Below, one piece after another: positions 32,892-33,147 of a stretch of DNA of 33,147 nt. Every line of letters starts with the position of its first letter. Position 1 is the first letter of the stretch. Below the pieces are notes generated by a model. It did not search any database and was not told the origin of the DNA. It saw only the letters and a list, made by a program, of their open reading frames with translations. The translations under genes and the position numbers were made by a program. The stretch spans positions 1-33,147 of the forward strand of contig CANCLK010000033.1 of the NCBI GenBank assembly GCA_947378785.1, given 5' to 3'. The stretch is from Comamonadaceae bacterium. GTDB lineage: Bacteria; Pseudomonadota; Gammaproteobacteria; Burkholderiales; Burkholderiaceae_C.

Positions 32892-33147
32892 ATGTCTAAA
32901 GTATATTGGGTAGGTTCATATCAATCTGTATCAAACCCAGAGGCCTTGGCCGCATATGCAAAGTTGGCTGGGCCTGCAATGGTGGCGAATGGCGGCAGAT
33001 TTATGGCACGCGGCGAACCGGCTGCTGTGTTTGAGGCAGGGTTGAAGGAGAGGTTAGTGTTGATTGAGTTTGATAGTTTGGAGGCGGCAATGGCAGCATA
33101 CAAGAGTGATGCTTATCAGGCGGCATTGAGGGCGCTTGGGGAGAACT
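32892..33147 (+). CDS. DUF1330 family protein, cut by the window end
   Basis: A new gene starts at the ATG at 32892, preceded by a strong Shine-Dalgarno sequence GGAGGTGA (32883-32890). The visible 85 codons stay open to the end of the window. The translation begins MSKVYWVGSYQSVSNPE and contains GGRFMARG and LVLIEFDSLEAAMAAYKSD, the pattern of the DUF1330 family of small alpha-beta barrel proteins. These are usually about 95 residues, so only about ten codons are missing. No catalytic role is known. It lies 23 bases after the MaoC gene and should belong to the island C operon. Confidence 0.8.
   Translation, partial: MSKVYWVGSYQSVSNPEALAAYAKLAGPAMVANGGRFMARGEPAAVFEAGLKERLVLIEFDSLEAAMAAYKSDAYQAALRALGEN

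Noticed and set aside
1..33147. tRNA or rRNA genes, CRISPR arrays, insertion sequences, prophage or toxin-antitoxin genes
   Set aside because: No cloverleaf-like segment, regular repeat array, transposase motif or phage protein could be recognised by reading; a dedicated RNA search was not possible.

Overview
The window looks like chromosomal DNA of a betaproteobacterium, most likely Burkholderiales and Comamonadaceae-like. This rests on the style of the housekeeping genes (alaS, dnaE, trhO, gluQ, trmB), the high GC over most of the window, and four Bug-type solute receptors of the tripartite tricarboxylate transporter (TTT) class, a family strongly expanded in that order. The genus is not determined. 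I see no tRNA, rRNA, CRISPR array, IS element or prophage gene.

Region by region. (1) 1-6172: the 3' end of alaS, a TlpA-like thioredoxin, a Tat-exported transglutaminase-like protein, then a tight minus-strand operon: renalase-like FAD protein, gluQ, trmB, RluA-type pseudouridine synthase. (2) 6291-13567: catabolic island A. On the minus strand lie a UxaA-family dehydratase, an Ldh-family dehydrogenase and a LysR regulator. Divergently lie a Bug receptor, an FAH-family hydrolase and a second FAH enzyme with a lipoprotein-type signal, closed by a convergent GntR/FCD regulator. TTTATCGATAAA-type operators occur twice in the divergent promoter and once upstream of the gntR gene, which suggests one regulon. 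(3) 13760-16279: pirin, DoxX and WrbA-like genes, behind a promoter region rich in palindromes, then a DUF599 membrane protein. (4) 16295-23035: an EgtB-like sulfoxide synthase, trhO, dnaE and a ZIP metal transporter. (5) 23039-28304: catabolic island B. Two divergent Bug receptors share a promoter with a perfect 11-bp inverted repeat; the right-hand operon continues with an Ldh-family dehydrogenase, a PrpF/GalD-type isomerase and a GntR regulator with two predicted winged helices. (6) 28322-33147: catabolic island C. An IclR regulator is divergent from Bug receptor, CitE-like lyase, type III CoA-transferase, MaoC hydratase and a DUF1330 protein cut by the window end. This part is clearly AT-richer and may be acquired.

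The unifying theme is three neighbouring, separately regulated modules, each pairing a periplasmic carboxylate receptor with a short soluble catabolic pathway and its own regulator, but none carrying the TctA/TctB membrane components. Island A could run dehydration, oxidation and C-C hydrolysis of a sugar-acid-like compound. Island C has the activation, hydration and cleavage logic known for itaconate or citramalate degradation. Substrates are not provable from sequence alone. The most unusual items are the predicted exported FAH-family enzyme, the shared operators of island A, and the perfect inverted repeat between the divergent receptors of island B.
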